Below, in pieces: positions 45,186 to 53,183 of a stretch of DNA of 64,000 bases. Numbering within the stretch: the stretch's first letter is position 1; each line of letters begins with the position of its first letter. A program made the translations under genes and the position numbers. Source of the stretch: an uncultured Candidatus Melainabacteria bacterium (lineage in GTDB: Bacteria > Cyanobacteriota > Vampirovibrionia > Gastranaerophilales > Gastranaerophilaceae). The stretch is taken from contig CAKVIG010000003.1 of assembly GCA_934754515.1 (NCBI GenBank), positions 131,711 to 195,710 on the forward strand. Reading direction: 5' to 3'. The notes below the pieces were generated by a model that worked only from the letters and a program-made list of their open reading frames with translations, was not told the origin of the DNA and did not search any database.

Positions 45186-45436
45186 CATGTCATCCGTCCC
45201 AATGTCTACGTGCGTAGCCCCAAACTCTACGCCCTACTTGTAGTTTCACCTAAAGGATGACCTGTTGCGTGCAAAATAAACATGGCATCCCACTCATGTC
45301 ATCCGTCCCAATGTCTACGTGCGTAGCCCCAAACTCTTCGCCCTACTTGTAGTTTCACCTAAAGGATGACCTGTAGCGTGCAAAATAAACATAGCATCCC
45401 ACTCTTGTCATCCGTCCCAATGTCTACGTGCGTAGC
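45186..45436. repeat. 109-bp tandem repeat, 2.3 copies
   Basis: Units start at 45186, 45295 and 45404 and are nearly identical (single-base changes such as GTTGCG/GTAGCG). Each contains CATCCGTCCCAATGTCTACG and AAAGGATGAC, with ATCC/GGAT inverted parts able to fold. It lies in a 670-bp gene-free stretch between divergent genes. Confidence 0.9.
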
Positions 45437-45440
45437 ACAC

Positions 45441-45475
45441 AAAAAAAAGCTATGAACTTTTTATCGTGCATAGCT
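45441..45475 (-). terminator. Minus-strand terminator-like hairpin
   Basis: AGCTATG (45448-45454) pairs with CATAGCT (45469-45475) and eight T follow on the minus strand. There is no gene on this strand between it and 45722, so it may end antisense transcription or an unrecognised RNA from 45480-45700. A second hairpin (AAAATCAT/ATGATTTT) lies at 45546-45577. Confidence 0.5.
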
Positions 45476-45721
45476 GTTGATTAGGGATATGTGTATCGTC
45501 GTTTTTTAAGGAGTATAGATATATATTAGCAGTAGTTTTTTAAAATAAAATCATCAAAACGTATGATTTTCGTAACAAATCTTAACAAAAATTTTAGTAT
45601 TGATTAATATAACCTAAGTCGGCTAAAACCTTTTGATTAGACTCATTGGGTATTAGTATCATTGAAAAAAGATTATTATATATTAGAATTAGATAAGTAG
45701 ACTAGACGGGAGTTGGGTTTT

Positions 45722-46912
45722 ATGAAAATTGATAAAAAGAAACTTGCTATACAAATCCTTACTTTTATAGGATTGCTGCTTTCAGTTAAGCTGGCATGCA
45801 TATATTATGTTGCAAACTATGAAAAGTACGCACTTTCAAGCTTTTGTTCTATTAATGATTTTATTGATTGTGACGGTGCTGCAAGATCAACTGTTTCTCA
45901 ATTTTGGGGAATTCCACTTGCATATTGGGGAATTTTCTTTTATTTAACTGTTTTATTTATGACTGTTGTTGATTACTTCAAAAAATTCAAATTGCTTAAG
46001 TTTTTGGAAGTTTTCAAAAACCCAATTTCTTATATTGGTATGCTCGGAACGATAGCTTTTATATGTTCTATGGTTTTAGCAGGGTTGAGTATCTTTAAAA
46101 TACACAAGCTTTGTATTTTATGCTTTATAACTTATTTTATTGATTTATTAATAGCTCTTGTTGCTTGTTCTGGTATGTTTAAAGAAATTGTTGCAGCTTT
46201 TAAAACAACATTTGCTGATTTTATTGCCGGTGCAAAACAGTATACCAAGACTTTCTTTGTATTAGTAATACTTGCAACTTCATTTTTGGTATACAGCGGA
46301 ACAACATATTGTTTTGTGCCTCATATCAAAAGACAGAAAGCTATATTAAAATATCGTGATATGAAATTTAATCCTTATAGAGTTAAAGGTAACTTGTTAG
46401 GTACTGAAAATGCTGATGTTACAATAGAACTTTATTCTGATTATGTTTGCCCGATTTGCTACATGGAAAATATAATGTTGCATGAAGCGGTTAAAGATTT
46501 CTCAAACATAAAAATAATTCACCACAATTTACCTTTTGATAAAGAATGCAATCCGTATGTTTCAACTAATATGCATCCAAATGCCTGCTTTATGGCAAGA
46601 GGTGCGATAGCAGCCGGCAAACAGGGTAATTATTGGGAAATGAGTTCGCTTTTATACGAAAATCAGCCTACAAAAATGGAAGATATGCTTAAGTTAGCAG
46701 AACAGTTGGGTTTTGATAAAGATAAATTTGTTAAAGATATGGAATCAGATACCGTTGCCAAAGAAATTGAAAATGAATTGGTAAAAGCAAACAATCTTGG
46801 ACTTGATAGCACACCAACCATCTATATTAACGGCGACCAAATTATTGGTATCAAACCATATTATGAGTTGAAGGATTTGTTAATTGAACATGGAGCAAAA
46901 CCTAGAAAATAA
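45722..46912 (+). CDS. VKOR-DsbA fusion (vitamin K epoxide reductase-like plus thioredoxin domain)
   Basis: 396 residues from ATG 45722, with GGGAG 9 nt upstream. Residues 1-200 are a VKOR domain with five membrane segments, loop cysteines Cys42 and Cys50 and the active CILC (131-134) next to the quinone pocket. Residues 225-396 are a DsbA-like thioredoxin with CPIC (243-246) and cis-Pro loop DSTPTIYING. It forms disulfides in the periplasm and hands electrons to quinone. The VKOR-Trx order is that of cyanobacteria. It overlaps queH by 29 bases. Confidence 0.93.
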   Translation: MKIDKKKLAIQILTFIGLLLSVKLACIYYVANYEKYALSSFCSINDFIDCDGAARSTVSQFWGIPLAYWGIFFYLTVLFMTVVDYFKKFKLLKFLEVFKNPISYIGMLGTIAFICSMVLAGLSIFKIHKLCILCFITYFIDLLIALVACSGMFKEIVAAFKTTFADFIAGAKQYTKTFFVLVILATSFLVYSGTTYCFVPHIKRQKAILKYRDMKFNPYRVKGNLLGTENADVTIELYSDYVCPICYMENIMLHEAVKDFSNIKIIHHNLPFDKECNPYVSTNMHPNACFMARGAIAAGKQGNYWEMSSLLYENQPTKMEDMLKLAEQLGFDKDKFVKDMESDTVAKEIENELVKANNLGLDSTPTIYINGDQIIGIKPYYELKDLLIEHGAKPRK

Positions 46913-47441
46913 AATATTAATCCACGCTTGCTGTGGAATATGTTCAGGGTATCCTATCGCTTTATTAAAAGAGATGGGATATTTGCCTGTTGTTTATTTT
47001 TGCAATTCAAACATTGATACAGAAGAAGAATTTAATAAACGCCTAGAAGCTCAAAAAATTGTTTGCATGTATCATTGGGTGGACCTTATAGTTGAAAAAT
47101 ACAAACATGAAGATTATTTGAATGCAGTAAATGGTTTAGAATACGAACCAGAAAGAGGCAAACGCTGTGTTGAATGTATTCGTTTGCGCTTGCAACAAAC
47201 TGTTAATAAAGCAAGAGAGCTTGGTATAAATAAATTCACAACCTCACTTGTAATAAGCCCGCATAAAAAATTTGAAATGATTTCTAAAATTGGTAATGAA
47301 CTTGCAGGTGATTTAGAGTTTGTTGCGATTGATTTCAAGAAAAAAGACGGATTTTTAAAAACAAATAAACTATCTAAAGAATTGGGAATTTATCGACAAA
47401 ATTATTGCGGATGTGAATTTGCAAAATCTCATTTAAAATAA
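46884..47441 (+). CDS. queH: Epoxyqueuosine reductase QueH
   Basis: 185 residues from TTG 46884, with AAGG upstream at good distance; ATG 46890 is an alternative. HACCGICSGYPIALL, RCVECIRLRL and YRQNYCGCEFAKSH are the DUF208/QueH signatures whose Cys hold a [4Fe-4S] cluster and metal. It performs the last step of queuosine synthesis in tRNA, replacing QueG. It overlaps the VKOR gene, an unrelated function, which suggests coupling by compaction. Confidence 0.92.
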   Translation: MNMEQNLENKILIHACCGICSGYPIALLKEMGYLPVVYFCNSNIDTEEEFNKRLEAQKIVCMYHWVDLIVEKYKHEDYLNAVNGLEYEPERGKRCVECIRLRLQQTVNKARELGINKFTTSLVISPHKKFEMISKIGNELAGDLEFVAIDFKKKDGFLKTNKLSKELGIYRQNYCGCEFAKSHLK

Positions 47442-47444
47442 AAT

Positions 47445-48224
47445 TTAGAACATGCCGGAGATTTGTGTCATAAAACGTTCAATCAGCACGCCCATGTATT
47501 CCGCCATTGGGCGCATAAACATTAGAGATAGAAGCAAGCCCAAATAAATTTTTAATGGCATTGAAACCATGAAAATGTTCATTTGCGGCATCATTTTTGA
47601 AGTAAAACCTAACAAGACATCTGTAATAAACAATATACCAAATACAGGAAGAGCTATGCTTAAACCAATTCCGAATATTTGTCCGCTCATTTGCACAATT
47701 TGTCCAACAAGCTCAGGAGAAAATGTAAATACATAGCCAACAGGCATTGATTTAAAGCTGTTATAAATCGCAGAAAACAACCATTGGTGCGCTCCTAAGC
47801 CTATAAACAACATAGATGCCAAATAGGTATAAGCTTGTGTAATAACAGGGGATTGTCCGCCGGAAGTCGGGTTTAATGCTTGGTCAGCAGATAAGCCCAT
47901 TTGAACGGCAAACGTATTTACACCCATTTCAATCCCTACAAACAAAATATTTGCGCAAAATCCCATTGCAAAACCAATTATAAATTCCTTAAAAAGAATT
48001 AAAGTTAAAGCAGGTACAGAATTTGGTACAACAAAGCTTGTATTATATTGAACTATCGGGAATAAAATAAAGGCAATACAAGCAGCAAGCCAAATTTTCA
48101 CTTGCATTGGTATCGGATATGTTGAAAAAAGCGGTGCAGAGGCAAAAAGACCTGACAATCTTGTAAAAATTGCCATAAAAAGAATTATATTGCTTACTGA
48201 AAACAACACATCCAAATTAAACAT
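47445..48224 (-). CDS. fliR: Flagellar export protein FliR
   Basis: 259 residues with about six membrane helices. RLSGLFASAPLFSTYPIPMQVKIWLA, the FAMGFCANILFVGIEMG segment and the ADQALNPTSGGQSPV loop fit FliR. It forms the export gate with FliP and FliQ. Its start overlaps the fliQ end by one base. Last gene of fliP-fliQ-fliR on the minus strand; flhB does not follow. Confidence 0.93.
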   Translation of the reverse strand: MFNLDVLFSVSNIILFMAIFTRLSGLFASAPLFSTYPIPMQVKIWLAACIAFILFPIVQYNTSFVVPNSVPALTLILFKEFIIGFAMGFCANILFVGIEMGVNTFAVQMGLSADQALNPTSGGQSPVITQAYTYLASMLFIGLGAHQWLFSAIYNSFKSMPVGYVFTFSPELVGQIVQMSGQIFGIGLSIALPVFGILFITDVLLGFTSKMMPQMNIFMVSMPLKIYLGLLLSLMFMRPMAEYMGVLIERFMTQISGMF

Positions 48225-48499
48225 TATATAACACCTATCAATTGAGGAATCATATCCATAAATTCATTAAATGTCGTTATGAAAATACTCATCATCCAAG
48301 GCATCAAGAATATCAATAAAATTACGCAGCCAACAATTTTTGGAACAAACGTTAATGTTGATTCTTGAATTTGTGTTACTGTTTGGAAAATACTTACCAA
48401 AAGACCCAAAACTACACCAACGAGCAGAATTGGAACTGAGATTTCCAAAGTTAATATGAACATTTTCTGTAAAAGTGTTATTACTATATCTTGATTCAT
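48224..48499 (-). CDS. fliQ: Flagellar export protein FliQ
   Basis: 91 residues and two membrane helices. SVPILLVGVVLGLLVSIFQTVTQIQESTLTFVPK is a textbook FliQ core. Coupled to fliR by a one-base overlap. Confidence 0.95.
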   Translation of the reverse strand: MNQDIVITLLQKMFILTLEISVPILLVGVVLGLLVSIFQTVTQIQESTLTFVPKIVGCVILLIFLMPWMMSIFITTFNEFMDMIPQLIGVI

Positions 48500-48542
48500 T
48501 GTTTTACTTTCTACTTATTCTTTTGACTAACAAGAGTTGGTC

Positions 48543-48579
48543 ATTCCCTCTCCTTACAGGAGAGGGCTAGGGTGAGGTG
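48543..48579 (-). repeat. Dispersed hairpin family A, copy inside the flagellar operon
   Basis: An intact copy in reverse orientation in the 105-bp gap between fliP and fliQ. The hairpin might partly attenuate or process the mRNA between the two genes. Confidence 0.85.
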
Positions 48580-48604
48580 TCTACACAAGCCTCACAACTT
48601 AATA

Positions 48605-49363
48605 CTAGGTTACAAAGCTTTCTACAAGCGATTTGACAACCAAATACCATCCGTCAACCATTACAAACATAATAAGTTTAAACGGTAAAGCAATCATGGT
48701 TGGAGGCAAAAACATCATACCCATTGATACCAGTACCGATGAAACTACAATATCTATAACAAGAAACGGAAGATAAACGACAAAACCTATTGTAAAAGCA
48801 GTTTTAAGTTCGCTCAAAATAAATGACGGTAAAAGAACATAAGTCGGCACATCATCCTTGTTTTTTGGTTTTTCTATTTTCGCCATTCTTACGAACAACG
48901 CCAATTCTTTTTCATGCGTCTGTTTAAACATAAATTTACGAACAGGCTCAATCCCTCTATCAAGCGCAACCTGTTGAGTAATTTGATTATTCATATAAGG
49001 TTGAAGCGCCTTTTCGTTAATTTCATTAAAAGTCGGTGCCATTATAAAGAACGTTAAAATTAACGCCAAACTTGTAATAACTTGGTTAGGAGGAAGGTTG
49101 CCCGCCCCGATAGCTTGTCTTGTAAGCGACAAAACTACAACAAGTCTTATAAAGCTCGTTGTCATAATCAAAATACTTGGCGCAAGTGTCAAAATAGTTA
49201 ACCAAATGAGAATTTGCAAGCCATTTGTAAAATCTTGCGGAGTATTTGCCGTACCTAATCCAATATTTATATTCGGAAATGTCATTGCAGCATTTGACGG
49301 CATAATTGAAAACAAAAACAGCCCAAATACCCCTCCCCACTTCTTTATATCTGATAACTTCAT
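48605..49363 (-). CDS. fliP: Flagellar export protein FliP
   Basis: 252 residues. N-terminal cleavable signal (to about residue 25), as usual in FliP, then four membrane helices with TSFIRLVVVLSLTRQAIG, LPPNQVITSLALILTFFIMAP and the C-terminal MGMMFLPPTMIALPFKLIMFVMVDGW. It is the core of the type III export gate. AAAGGA precedes the start. First gene of fliPQR, split from fliQ by a repeat. Confidence 0.96.
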   Translation of the reverse strand: MKLSDIKKWGGVFGLFLFSIMPSNAAMTFPNINIGLGTANTPQDFTNGLQILIWLTILTLAPSILIMTTSFIRLVVVLSLTRQAIGAGNLPPNQVITSLALILTFFIMAPTFNEINEKALQPYMNNQITQQVALDRGIEPVRKFMFKQTHEKELALFVRMAKIEKPKNKDDVPTYVLLPSFILSELKTAFTIGFVVYLPFLVIDIVVSSVLVSMGMMFLPPTMIALPFKLIMFVMVDGWYLVVKSLVESFVT

Positions 49364-49461
49364 TATATTTCCTTTAAAAATCGACTATACCTCAATAATA
49401 TGCTAACAAATTGAAGTAAGTCATGGCAAATCATTAAGTTTTATTGCAAAATTTCTAAAAA

Positions 49462-49680
49462 TTAACTTACAAATGCTCTTGCCAAAAGTTCTGCCGGTTC
49501 GGCTATTGCAGTAGAATATTCAATAAATTCGTTATCCGGTGCAAAATATTTACGCATCGCAGAACGGTTTGTTATCTTTTCATAACAAACATACGAATCA
49601 ACATTGTCCTTCAAGTAGCCAGCAAAAATACGCTGCTTGTGGGACAAATTATAGTCCTTCAAGTTTTTGACGATATACAT
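49462..49680 (-). CDS. Small unknown protein
   Basis: 72 residues, MYIVKNLKDYNLSHKQRIFA at the start, mixed charged and aromatic with no membrane segment. TATAAT lies 8 nt from the ATG with TAGG between. No family recognised; coding bias looks like its neighbours. It may be a regulator or may not be translated. Confidence 0.45.
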   Translation of the reverse strand: MYIVKNLKDYNLSHKQRIFAGYLKDNVDSYVCYEKITNRSAMRKYFAPDNEFIEYSTAIAEPAELLARAFVS

Positions 49681-49785
49681 ATACCTATATTATATATCAT
49701 ATTGATATAGATTTGCATGATAATGCAATAAATATTTACAAAAGATTTATTTAATAATAGTTGTTTTTGTCTTAAAATTTTAGTC

Positions 49786-49818
49786 GTAGGTCATATTTGA
49801 CTTTTTATTAAATATGAC
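49786..49818 (+). repeat. GTAG-type REP palindrome upstream of bioB
   Basis: GTAG followed by GTCATATTT (49790-49798) and AAATATGAC (49810-49818), a 9-bp stem. It aligns with the REP at 51907 apart from G/C-to-A/T changes in both arms. It ends 20 bp before the bioB ATG and so lies in its 5' leader or promoter. Confidence 0.55.
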
Positions 49819-49838
49819 AAACCTTAGAAAGGATAGTT

Positions 49839-50765
49839 ATGTTATCAAAACAAGAATTATTAGATTTATATAATATGGATTTAGATGTTCTTTTAAATGA
49901 ATCAAAAAAATATTTAAAAGATGAAGTTGAATTTTGTTCAATCATCAACGCTCGTTCAGGCAAATGTTCACAAAACTGTCGCTATTGCGCACAAAGTTCA
50001 CACTACAACACTGATATTGAATCATTTCCGTTGATTGACGTTGAAACAGTTGTAAAAGCTGCACACGATAGCGTAAATAATGGTGCAAACAGAGTTGCAA
50101 TCGTAACTTCAGGCAAAACCCCCGATGAAAGCGATTTTGACACAATGCTTGATATGATTAAAGCATTAAACAAAGAAGGCATTAAAAGTTGCGCCAGTAT
50201 TGGAATTTTAAACGATGAGCAGGCTAAAAAACTTGCAGAAGCAGGGCTTGTTCGTTTTCACCACAATATAAATACTTGCAAATCTTATCACCCTCAAATT
50301 TGCACAACTCATACTTATGAGGATAGATTAAATACAACAAAGCTTGTAAAAAAATACGGTATGGAATTATGCTCAGGCGTTATTCTCGGTATGGGCGAAA
50401 GTGTAGAGCAGAGAGTTGAAATGGCTATGGAGCTTGCAGAAATTAATCCTGAGAGTATTCCTGTTAATATTTTGACGCCAATTAAAAATACTCCGTTTGA
50501 AAATTACGGTGATAAAATCGACGAAGAAAATGTTTTGAGAACTTTGGCAATATTTAAAATCGCTTGTCCAAATGCCTCAATCAGAATTGCAGGCGGCAAA
50601 AAAGCCAGACTTTCGGAAGAAACTATTGAAAAAGCATTTAGATATTGCGTAGATTCAACTATTGTCGGTAATTATTTAACAACAACGGGCTTTTCTCCGA
50701 AGGATGATGAAAAATTAATAGCAAAAATAGGCAGAAAAAGATGTCGCTCTTTAGTTTGTTCTTAG
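49839..50765 (+). CDS. bioB: Biotin synthase, non-canonical cluster ligands
   Basis: 308 residues. Radical SAM C-x3-C-x2-C is CSQNCRYC (Cys43, 47, 50), and NINTCKSYHPQICTTHTYEDRLNT and CSGVILGMGES are BioB regions. Of the four ligands of the E. coli [2Fe-2S] sulfur donor, two match (Cys118, Cys178), but the Cys97 site is Ala87 (NRVAIVT) and the Arg260 site is Lys254 (AGGKKAR). The C-terminus has C-x4-C (Cys302, Cys307). This suggests the anaerobe-type BioB with a different auxiliary cluster. It inserts sulfur into dethiobiotin. AAAGGA precedes the ATG. No other bio gene is adjacent. Confidence 0.92.
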   Translation: MLSKQELLDLYNMDLDVLLNESKKYLKDEVEFCSIINARSGKCSQNCRYCAQSSHYNTDIESFPLIDVETVVKAAHDSVNNGANRVAIVTSGKTPDESDFDTMLDMIKALNKEGIKSCASIGILNDEQAKKLAEAGLVRFHHNINTCKSYHPQICTTHTYEDRLNTTKLVKKYGMELCSGVILGMGESVEQRVEMAMELAEINPESIPVNILTPIKNTPFENYGDKIDEENVLRTLAIFKIACPNASIRIAGGKKARLSEETIEKAFRYCVDSTIVGNYLTTTGFSPKDDEKLIAKIGRKRCRSLVCS

Positions 50766-51289
50766 TTTTTGTAAAAATCGGTGCGATTCTCCTTGGTGGC
50801 GGATATGTAATTTTGCCGATAATGACAAGCGAATTTGTTGACAAAAGAAATCTAGTAAGCCATGACGACATAATCGACTATTTTGCGCTTGCACAATCAC
50901 TTCCGGGAATTATTGCTGCTAATATGTCTATGTTTATCGGCTACAAATTGCGCGGTAAATGGGGCGCAATTTTAGCGATGGTTGGCGTTACATTTGTTCC
51001 ATTTTGGAGTATTGTTTTGCTGGCTTCAATTTTAGGGACTTTGGTTAATAATTCATACGTGCAAGGCGCGCTTTGGGGAGTTGGAGTTGCAGTAATTGCT
51101 TTAATCGTTTTAACCGTGCGTGAAATGTGGCAGAAATCGAACAAAAACGCATTTTTCTATACAATTTTTATTTTAACCTTGCTTGCACTTTTGATATTAA
51201 AAATCACCCCAATTCAAAGTATCGTAATTTTTACTTTAATTGGAGTTGCTTATAAACGTTTAACTCTAAAAAAGGAGGAGATTGAATGA
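50741..51289 (+). CDS. Chromate transporter-like protein, first half (CHR domain)
   Basis: 182 residues with about five membrane helices. GGGYVILPIM, the LAQSLPGIIAANMSMFIGY segment and GTLVNNSYVQGALWGVGVAVIAL match a single CHR domain. Together with the next gene it makes the split, two-protein form of ChrA. These carry chromate out, but in many anaerobes the true substrate is unknown. It overlaps bioB by 25 bases. Confidence 0.88.
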   Translation: MSLFSLFLVFVKIGAILLGGGYVILPIMTSEFVDKRNLVSHDDIIDYFALAQSLPGIIAANMSMFIGYKLRGKWGAILAMVGVTFVPFWSIVLLASILGTLVNNSYVQGALWGVGVAVIALIVLTVREMWQKSNKNAFFYTIFILTLLALLILKITPIQSIVIFTLIGVAYKRLTLKKEEIE

Positions 51290-51810
51290 TTTATCTTCAA
51301 CTTTTTTTAGAATTCTTTAAAATCGGTTTGTTCTCGTTTGGTGGCGGATATGCAACAATTCCTTTTTTGTACCATATTTCACAAGTTTATAATTGGTATT
51401 CACTTGATGAATTAACTCAAATGGTGGCAGTAGCTTCTATTACTCCGGGACCTGTTGGGATTAATGTTGCGACTTATGCAGGATTAAAAAGCGCAGGCAT
51501 TTTAGGCTCAGCTTTAGCAACAACCGCAGAAATGTTGCCATCACTATTCTTGGTAATTATTGTATCTAAGCTTCTTAAAAAATTCAGTGATAATTTTTAT
51601 GTTAAATCAACGATAGAAACACTAAAACCTGTAAGTTGCGCGCTTTTGACTTCTGTTGCGATTGGGTTATTAAAGCCTGAAATCAGAGATATAAAAGCAA
51701 TGATTTTGCTGGGAGTTTTAATTTTGTTGAGTTGGAAATCTAAGCGCGACCCGTTGTATTATATTTTGATTTCGGCGGTTGTAGGTGTGTTGTTGGTGTT
51801 TGTAAGATAA
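51286..51810 (+). CDS. Chromate transporter-like protein, second half (CHR domain)
   Basis: 174 residues. FSFGGGYATIPFLYHI and ASITPGPVGINVATYAGLKSAG are the second CHR half (conserved G-G-G-x-A and T-P-G-P). AAGGAGG lies just before its ATG, which overlaps the previous stop by 4 bases. Forms a pair with the 50741 product. Confidence 0.88.
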   Translation: MIYLQLFLEFFKIGLFSFGGGYATIPFLYHISQVYNWYSLDELTQMVAVASITPGPVGINVATYAGLKSAGILGSALATTAEMLPSLFLVIIVSKLLKKFSDNFYVKSTIETLKPVSCALLTSVAIGLLKPEIRDIKAMILLGVLILLSWKSKRDPLYYILISAVVGVLLVFVR

Positions 51811-51852
51811 TAATTGAAATTCTACCCTCTCCCAAAAGAGTTTTTTTTATTA

Positions 51853-51984
51853 TGGATTGCCACGAAAATCAAAGATTTTCTCGCAATGACATCAAGCCGG
51901 TAGTCTGTAGGTCGTGTTCAACGTTTTTCATTGAACACGACTTTTTTAGCCGGTAGGGTGGGAAAAGCGTGAGCGGTTCACACC
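51853..51984. repeat. Repeat C copy and two GTAG-type REP palindromes in a row
   Basis: 51853-51893 is repeat C (GGATTGC...GCAATGAC). 51907-51941 is a REP: GTAG plus GTCGTGTTCAA...TTGAACACGAC. 51953-51984 is GTAGGGTGGG...CACACC, like 17715-17745. Together they fill the gap downstream of the transporter pair. Confidence 0.75.
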
Positions 51985-52046
51985 TTTTTTAATTTTTCGC
52001 TACAAAAATTTGCACCATAAATTTTAAAAATTTTCATGCGTTTAAG

Positions 52047-52076
52047 ATTAAATATATTTTGTAAAATATATTTAAT
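52047..52076. terminator. AT-rich hairpin, possible terminator of the 54-residue gene
   Basis: A 14-bp perfect stem (52047-52060 with 52063-52076) with a 2-nt loop, 4 bp past the stop codon of the small minus-strand gene. No long T-run follows. Confidence 0.5.
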
Positions 52077-52079
52077 TAT

Positions 52080-52244
52080 CTAGCTTGCTCTACGCATTAA
52101 ATCTGAAAGTTTAACGTTTTTATTCTTGATTGAAGGTTCGTTTTGCTTAACAACAGGAGTATCTTTTAATTGTGATAAGCCGATTTTTTGTGGTTCTTTT
52201 TCAAATATTAATATTTTATGCATTATTGTTTCAAATATACTCAT
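52080..52244 (-). CDS. 54-residue protein of unknown function
   Basis: Starts MSIFETIMHKILIFEKEPQK and ends LSDLMRRAS. AAGGAG sits 6 nt before the ATG at 52244, which is strong support for translation. The first 16 residues form an amphipathic helix that may touch a membrane; the rest is polar and basic. No family recognised. It is alone on this strand. Confidence 0.6.
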   Translation of the reverse strand: MSIFETIMHKILIFEKEPQKIGLSQLKDTPVVKQNEPSIKNKNVKLSDLMRRAS

Positions 52245-52371
52245 GATAGTCTCCTTAAGAATTATTATACACTAAGTTTTTAAATTCTTATCATACATTA
52301 AAACTATTTTTTACTCCAAATTCATTACTCCTTATGATATGATGTAACTATACAATAATAGGGATAAGAAT

Positions 52372-53061
52372 TTGAATACAAGTTTAGATAAAAATTTTGA
52401 TTTTGCCTGTGAACTTTCAGAAAAAGAATTTACTCACGAAGAATTATTAGAAATGTTAAACAATGGAAATATCGCAGAACGTCAAATAGCAGCTTTAAAA
52501 TTTGACAAGGTTGAAAGCGAGATTGATGCCCTTGCTTTAATGAATAATTTAACAGGTTGTGATGGTAAAATCAGAGAAGCTGTCGCTTTAAGAATAAATC
52601 AACTTGTAGCAACTGAACTCGAATGTCGAAGTTATTTTAATTTCCCGCTTGTTTTTGCAGATGCAACAATTGATATAAATGCAAATATTTGTAGACTTGT
52701 TGTTGATAGTGCAAAACTTCTTAAAAAAGAATCTAATTTCACACATATTTATGTGCAAAGAATTTTGGAATTTACTCAAGATGCGTTTGATGAGTTAGAT
52801 AGATTTATTTTTAGAGATAAAAAATATGTTATTAATAAACAACTTTTTAAACTCTATTGGTGTTTAGAAACTTTGCAGAATTTTTATATGGATATAGAAA
52901 AATCAACGCTTGAAGATATTTTGAGAAAGGGCGCAGAACAAAATGAATATACAATTCGCGAAAAAGTAGCTCAAGTGGTGAAGCTTTCCGGCGACTTCCA
53001 AGAGTTAGCAGAAAAATTAAAGTTTGACGAAAATTATTATGTAAGAGCTGTATTTAGTTAA
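52372..53061 (+). CDS. HEAT-like helical protein, unknown function
   Basis: 229 residues from TTG 52372 with AGGGA about 10 nt upstream and TACAAT at 52351. Residues 20-75 and 180-229 show alpha-helical repeats with the HEAT rhythm (NIAERQIAALKF, DGKIREAVALRI, EYTIREKVAQVV, DENYYVRAVFS). The middle is helical too. Probably a protein-binding scaffold. No catalytic motif. Monocistronic. Confidence 0.6.
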   Translation: MNTSLDKNFDFACELSEKEFTHEELLEMLNNGNIAERQIAALKFDKVESEIDALALMNNLTGCDGKIREAVALRINQLVATELECRSYFNFPLVFADATIDINANICRLVVDSAKLLKKESNFTHIYVQRILEFTQDAFDELDRFIFRDKKYVINKQLFKLYWCLETLQNFYMDIEKSTLEDILRKGAEQNEYTIREKVAQVVKLSGDFQELAEKLKFDENYYVRAVFS

Positions 53062-53143
53062 AAACTGCCTCTTTTCTCGCATAGCATTTTTATGAAGTTT
53101 TGTAACGAATTTTACGATGGTTGAAATTCGTTATTTTTTACAT

Positions 53144-53160
53144 ACTTTATATATATGTAA
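53144..53160 (+). promoter_or_regulatory. Conserved promoter-like element, second copy
   Basis: ACTTTATATATATGTAA, identical to 11993-12009, ending 23 nt before the ATG at 53184. Confidence 0.55.
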
Positions 53161-53183
53161 GACTAAGATGGAAGAAGTAAATT

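Noticed and set aside
45186..45436. CRISPR array
   Set aside because: The unit is 109 bp, copies are contiguous without unique spacers, and no cas gene is present.
36545..49363. Type III secretion injectisome from FliI/FliPQR-like genes
   Set aside because: Sequence motifs fit flagellar members, a flagellin gene is present, and no secretin, needle or translocon gene is seen.
49786..49818. BirA or BioR operator before bioB
   Set aside because: The arms do not match known operators and the GTAG-hairpin layout aligns with REPs in the window.
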